Origin: Phascolarctobacterium_A succinatutens_B
GTDB taxonomy: Bacteria > Bacillota > Negativicutes > Acidaminococcales > Acidaminococcaceae
Assembly (NCBI RefSeq): GCF_958453765.1
Contig: NZ_CAUDZA010000001.1
Location: 62,001 to 126,000 of the forward strand
DNA length: 64,000 bases
Direction: 5' to 3'
The first letter of the stretch is position 1. Each line of letters opens with the position of its first letter. Below the pieces are notes generated by a model. That model was not told the DNA's origin. It did no database searches and saw only the letters and a program-made list of their open reading frames with translations. Shown piece by piece: positions 60,452 through 64,000 of the stretch. The position numbers and the translations under genes were made by a program.

Positions 60452-60473
60452 CGCTTAGTGACGCTGTGACGCT
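60448..60473 (-). repeat. Right 26-bp terminal inverted repeat of the XRE/RepA module
   Basis: Reads GTGACGCT three times, the first two separated by TA; perfect inverse of 58493-58518. It contains the stop codon of the ATPase gene (60449-60451) and is followed by TTTTT. Confidence 0.93.
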
Positions 60474-60561
60474 TTTTTAGCTATAACACTGTCACCTGCA
60501 GCCTGCTTATGCTAAGTAACAACAAACAACACGGAAAATTCGTTTTCCGCGCATATAAAAA

Positions 60562-60583
60562 CCCCCGCCCTGACGGACGGGGG
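60562..60583 (-). terminator. Terminator after the atp operon
   Basis: Strong GC stem CCCCCG(C)CC/GG(A)CGGGGG with TTTTTA on the minus strand, 30 bp past the atpC stop. Confidence 0.93.
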
Positions 60584-60612
60584 TAATTTTTTTGGCATTG
60601 TCGCAATGCTTA

Positions 60613-61023
60613 TTACAGCTTGTGAGTAGTACGCAAGCGGGCAACAGCTCTCTTCAGCGCGTTTTCGGCACGAACAGTGTCAATGTCTTCGCTCTTGGAA
60701 GCAAGACGTTGCTCTGCACGTTCTTTAGCTGCGGTTGCACGAGCGGTATCAATATCTGCATCAGCTTCGGCAATAGTTGCCAGAACGGTGCATTTATTGT
60801 CTTTCATTTCCAGAAAGCCGCCGCAAACAGCAAATTCTTTAACGCTGCCGTCGGTGAACTCCAGCTTCATCGGCGCAATATCCATGGTCGCAATGATAGG
60901 CATATGTCTAGCTTTGAGACCCAGATTACCGGACAAAGCACGGAAACCCACATAAGTTACTTCTTCAGAAGCGAACAGCATCTTATCCGGCGTGACAATT
61001 TCAAAAGAAAACGGAGTAGCCAT
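60613..61023 (-). CDS. atpC: ATP synthase epsilon subunit
   Basis: 136 aa. N-terminal beta-sandwich (about 1-85, with FEIVTPDKMLFASEEVTYV and GNLGLKARHMPIIATMDIAP) and a C-terminal helical hairpin (about 88-136) that can inhibit rotation. Last gene of the operon, 3 bp after atpD. Confidence 0.95.
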   Translation of the reverse strand: MATPFSFEIVTPDKMLFASEEVTYVGFRALSGNLGLKARHMPIIATMDIAPMKLEFTDGSVKEFAVCGGFLEMKDNKCTVLATIAEADADIDTARATAAKERAEQRLASKSEDIDTVRAENALKRAVARLRTTHKL

Positions 61024-61026
61024 CTG

Positions 61027-62439
61027 TTAATCCTTCATAGTTGCAGCCTTGGCAACAGCGTCATCAATGGTACCAACCATGTAGAAAGCACCTTCCGGCA
61101 GGTCATCATGCTTGCCTTCGAGGATTTCTTTGAAGCCGCGGATGGTTTCCTTCAGAGGAACATATTGACCGGGGGTACCGGTGAACTGTTCAGCAACGAA
61201 GAATGCCTGGCTGAGGAACTTCTGAATCTTACGAGCACGAGCAACAGTTACTTTGTCTTCCTCGCTCAATTCTTCCATACCCAGAATTGCGATGATATCT
61301 TGCAATTCTTTGTAACGTTGCAGGATAGCCTGTACGCCACGAGCAACATGATAATGCTCTTCGCCGATTACCAGCGGATCGAGGATACGGCTGGTGGAGT
61401 CGAGCGGGTCAACTGCCGGATAAATACCAAGCTCTGCGATTTGACGAGACAATACGGTGGTTGCATCCAAGTGAGCGAAGGTGCCTGCCGGAGCCGGGTC
61501 AGTCAAGTCATCCGCAGGTACATATACAGCCTGTACGGATGTGATAGAACCGGTCTTGGTGGAGGTAATACGCTCTTGCAGTGCGCCGATATCGTTTGCC
61601 AAAGTAGGTTGATAACCTACTGCGGAAGGCATACGGCCGAGCAATGCGGATACTTCGGAACCAGCCTGAATGAAACGGAAAATGTTATCGATAAAGAGCA
61701 GTACGTCCTGGCCGCCAACATCACGGAAGTATTCTGCCATGGTCAGGCCGGTCAGACCAACACGCATACGTGCTCCAGGAGGCTCGTTCATCTGGCCGTA
61801 TACAAGAGCAGTCTTGTTGATAACGCCAGACTCTTTCATTTCGCCCCACAGATCGTTGCCTTCACGAGTACGTTCGCCAACGCCTGCGAATACGGAATAG
61901 CCGCCGTGTGCAGTAGCAATGTTATGGATAAGCTCCATAATAATAACGGTTTTACCTACGCCAGCACCGCCGAACAGACCGATTTTACCGCCCATTGCAT
62001 ACGGAGCGATAAGGTCAACGACTTTAATGCCGGTTTCCAAAATTTTAGTAGCTGTAGCCTGTTGGTCAAAGCTCGGAGCCGGTCTATGAATAGGCCAGTG
62101 ATCAGCTGCTTCAACCGGAGTGTCATCATGGTCTACAGTTTCACCTAAAACGTTGAAGATACGGCCCAGTACACCAGGACCAACCGGAACGCTGATAGGA
62201 GCGCCGGTATCTACAACTTCCATGCCACGAACCAGACCGTCGGTGGAGCTCATAGCAACAGCGCGGACAATGTTATTGCCGATGTGTTGCATAACTTCTG
62301 CGGTCAGGTGGATTTTTACTTTACCCTCATCGGTGGTGCCGTCAATGTGCAGTGCGTTGAGGATAGCAGGCATGCTTTTAGGAGGAAACTCTACGTCGAT
62401 AACAGGGCCTACAACTTGTACGATTCTACCTGTATTCAA
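61027..62439 (-). CDS. atpD: ATP synthase beta subunit
   Basis: 470 aa catalytic F1 subunit. Walker A GGAGVGKTVIIMEL, then the ERTREGNDL stretch, Walker B VLLFIDNIFRFIQAGSEVSALLG and GRMPSAVGYQPTLA. Ion specificity (H+ or Na+) cannot be judged because the c subunit lies outside the window. Confidence 0.97.
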   Translation of the reverse strand: MNTGRIVQVVGPVIDVEFPPKSMPAILNALHIDGTTDEGKVKIHLTAEVMQHIGNNIVRAVAMSSTDGLVRGMEVVDTGAPISVPVGPGVLGRIFNVLGETVDHDDTPVEAADHWPIHRPAPSFDQQATATKILETGIKVVDLIAPYAMGGKIGLFGGAGVGKTVIIMELIHNIATAHGGYSVFAGVGERTREGNDLWGEMKESGVINKTALVYGQMNEPPGARMRVGLTGLTMAEYFRDVGGQDVLLFIDNIFRFIQAGSEVSALLGRMPSAVGYQPTLANDIGALQERITSTKTGSITSVQAVYVPADDLTDPAPAGTFAHLDATTVLSRQIAELGIYPAVDPLDSTSRILDPLVIGEEHYHVARGVQAILQRYKELQDIIAILGMEELSEEDKVTVARARKIQKFLSQAFFVAEQFTGTPGQYVPLKETIRGFKEILEGKHDDLPEGAFYMVGTIDDAVAKAATMKD

Positions 62440-62467
62440 GGTTTTAGCCTCCCTACGAAATATCTAA

Positions 62468-63352
62468 TTAGTTTTGTGCCTGCTTCAGAGCTTCTACACC
62501 GCCAACGATTTCGTTCAGCTCGCGGGTAATGGATGCCTGACGTGCCTTGTTATAGGACAGCTCCAGGTTTTGTACCAGCTTGCCTGCGTTATCGGTAGCA
62601 GAGCTCATAGCAGTCATACGAGAACCCAACTCACTGGCAGCAGATTGTACCAGTGCGGCGTAAACTACGGTTTCCAGATACTTAGGTGCAAGTACCTGCA
62701 GAGTTTCGTCTTCATCAGGCTCGAAAATAAAGCTTGCGCTAGCTTTGCCTTTCTCCTTTACAGGAGGCTCTACCGGCAGAATCTTGTCGCTGGTAGGAAT
62801 TTGGGACAAAGCGGTTTTGAAAAGTGTAAACACAATATGCAGCTCGTCGAAATGCTCGTCAGCAAATTGTTTGATTGCATCCTGAGCAATTTCTACTGCA
62901 TTTGCGTAAGACGGTCTGTCGGAGTAGCCGAAGTGGCTGCTCAGCACTTTATAGCCGCGACGTTGGAAGAAATCCCTGGCCTTACGGCCGCTGGTGATAA
63001 TGACTACGTCATGCTCACATTCGGAAATCTCCGCAACTGCTTTTTTCAAAGCGTTGGAACTATATGCGCCTGCCAGACCTTTATCAGAGGCGAGCACCAG
63101 ATAACCAACTTTTTTAACATCACGATGTTGAAGCAGCGGGTGTTTTTTGGCACTTAAGCCTGCAAGGATGCTCGGATCGCTCACAACGCTGGATAACACT
63201 TCTTTGATCTTGATGGCATACGGACGGCTTGCAGCAGCTCTTTCCTGCGCTCTTCTGAGGCGGGCAGCGGCAACCATTTTCATAGCCTTCGTGATCTTGC
63301 CAATGTTACCTACGCTTTTCATGTGGCGATGAATCTCGCGTGCAGTAGCCAT
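62468..63352 (-). CDS. atpG: ATP synthase gamma subunit
   Basis: 294 aa central rotor shaft. Long N- and C-terminal helices pair as a coiled coil: REIHRHMKSVGNIGKITKAMKMVAAARLRRAQ at the start (residues about 4-36), and ARQASITRELNEIVGGVEAL at the end. Order atpA-atpG-atpD-atpC is standard. Confidence 0.96.
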   Translation of the reverse strand: MATAREIHRHMKSVGNIGKITKAMKMVAAARLRRAQERAAASRPYAIKIKEVLSSVVSDPSILAGLSAKKHPLLQHRDVKKVGYLVLASDKGLAGAYSSNALKKAVAEISECEHDVVIITSGRKARDFFQRRGYKVLSSHFGYSDRPSYANAVEIAQDAIKQFADEHFDELHIVFTLFKTALSQIPTSDKILPVEPPVKEKGKASASFIFEPDEDETLQVLAPKYLETVVYAALVQSAASELGSRMTAMSSATDNAGKLVQNLELSYNKARQASITRELNEIVGGVEALKQAQN

Positions 63353-63359
63353 TAGTTAA

Positions 63360-64000
63360 TCACCTACCTTCACTAACAAAGGTATCCTTGAACTCGGCGA
63401 TAGCTTTCTTCAGAGCTTCTTCGTTCTCATCAGTGATTTTCTTGGTTTTGATGATGTCTCCGCCAACTTCCGGATGGTTAGCTTCCATGAAGTCCAGGAA
63501 TTCTTTTTCGCAGCGGGTTACATCTTTAACTGCTACGTCATCCAGATAGCCTTTGGTACCAAGGTAAATAGCCATAACCTGTTTTTCAACAGACAACGGG
63601 CTGTATTGGCCTTGTTTCAGAACCTCGGTCAGACGTTGACCACGGTCCAGCTGTGCTTTGGTAGCTTTATCGAGGTCAGAAGCAAACTGAGCAAATGCTG
63701 CCAGCTCGCGGAACTGAGCCAGATCCAGACGTAAGGTACCTGCAACCTGCTTCATAGCTTTGATCTGAGCAGCACCACCTACACGGGATACAGACAGACC
63801 GGAGTTGATAGCCGGACGGATACCGGAGTAGAACAGCTCGGATTCAAGGAAGATCTGACCGTCGGTAATAGAAATTACGTTGGTCGGAATGAAGCCGCCT
63901 ACGTCACCTGCCAAGGTTTCGATGATCGGCAGTGCGGTGATGGAACCGCCCTTCAGTTCATCGTTCAGCTTAGCAGCGCGTTCCAGCAGACGGGAATGCA
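63360..64000 (-). CDS. atpA: ATP synthase alpha subunit, 5' part outside the window
   Basis: Partial: the C-terminal about 213 residues, read through the right edge without a stop. The frame before the internal ATG at 63914 is coding (LLERAAKLNDELKGGSITAL). Motifs GGFIPTNVISITDGQIFLE and YSGIRPAINSGLSVSRVGGAA are typical of the non-catalytic alpha subunit. It lies 7 bp upstream of atpG. Confidence 0.97.
   Translation of the reverse strand, partial: HSRLLERAAKLNDELKGGSITALPIIETLAGDVGGFIPTNVISITDGQIFLESELFYSGIRPAINSGLSVSRVGGAAQIKAMKQVAGTLRLDLAQFRELAAFAQFASDLDKATKAQLDRGQRLTEVLKQGQYSPLSVEKQVMAIYLGTKGYLDDVAVKDVTRCEKEFLDFMEANHPEVGGDIIKTKKITDENEEALKKAIAEFKDTFVSEGR

Larger units (their letters stand above)
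58493..60473. mobile_element. 1981-bp inverted-repeat-bounded module with XRE regulator and RepA-like ATPase
   Basis: Two divergent genes share a regulated intergenic region and are bounded by 26-bp perfect inverted repeats in which both stop codons lie. No transposase, integrase or target-site duplication is visible (left flank GCAAT, right flank TTTTT), so mobility is inferred only. The gene content is plasmid- or phage-like and unlike the surrounding housekeeping genes (M18 aminopeptidase and atp operon). Confidence 0.6.

Noticed and set aside
58493..60473. Insertion sequence
   Set aside because: No transposase or visible target-site duplication; kept as a possible mobile module only.
60592..62148. 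Plus-strand frame of 518 codons opposite atpC/atpD
   Set aside because: Shadow of highly conserved ATP synthase genes.

Overview
The window reads as a chromosomal segment of a diderm (Gram-negative) Firmicute of the class Negativicutes, most likely Acidaminococcaceae (a Phascolarctobacterium-like gut anaerobe; the genus is inference). The reasons are a complete lipid A/Kdo/Lpt gene set in a Firmicutes-type background (SpoIVB-type S55 peptidase, XRE regulators, AGGAGG ribosome sites, frequent TTG starts), an elongated MlaD ending in a beta-barrel, and the block tamB-sigma-bamA-skp-lpxD on one strand.

Layout. 1-2.2 kb: clpP, tig and tRNA-Gly, all minus strand. 2.2-5.9 kb: two small unknown genes, then a DUF3100-type permease pair with an AbgB-like M20 amidohydrolase. 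6.1-8.2 kb, plus strand: cysE and a GltD/NfnB-like flavoprotein. 8.2-11.5 kb: pdxK, an orphan TonB-dependent receptor and two tRNA-Ser genes. 11.5-31.5 kb, all minus: a nearly continuous LPS locus in transcription order lpxD, lpxL2, lpxC, fabZ, lpxA, lpxI, lpxB, msbA, a waaA-lpxK fusion, kdsB, kdsA, kdsD, kdsC, lpxL1, lptC, lptA, lptB, lptF/G, DUF3084, a YqgF/RuvC-like gene and fchA. 31.6-49.3 kb: outer-membrane biogenesis: S55 peptidase, mlaE-mlaF-mlaD, a tolC-like gene with its own operator, tamB, a sigma factor, a one-TM protein, bamA, an unknown outer-membrane protein, and three Skp/OmpH-like genes. 49.5-52.4 kb: an SH3-domain protein, an L,D-transpeptidase and an AMIN-NAGPA protein. 52.4-53.4 kb: a gene-free block of about 280-bp tandem repeats. 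53.4-58.4 kb: mreB, murA, small unknown genes and an M18 aminopeptidase. 58.5-60.5 kb: a two-gene module (XRE regulator plus RepA-like ATPase) bounded by a perfect 26-bp inverted repeat. 60.5-64 kb: the atp operon (atpA cut by the window edge).

How it works together: the central 35 kb makes lipid A-Kdo2 (Lpx, Kds, WaaA), flips and exports it (MsbA, Lpt), folds outer-membrane proteins (Bam, Skp), and moves phospholipids between membranes (Mla, TamB). Flanking genes supply peptidoglycan precursors, cell shape and ATP. The strongest candidate for something undescribed is the inverted-repeat-bounded XRE/RepA module at 58493-60473. Next come the nested repeat array at 52.5-53.4 kb and the sigma factor/one-TM protein pair beside bamA.
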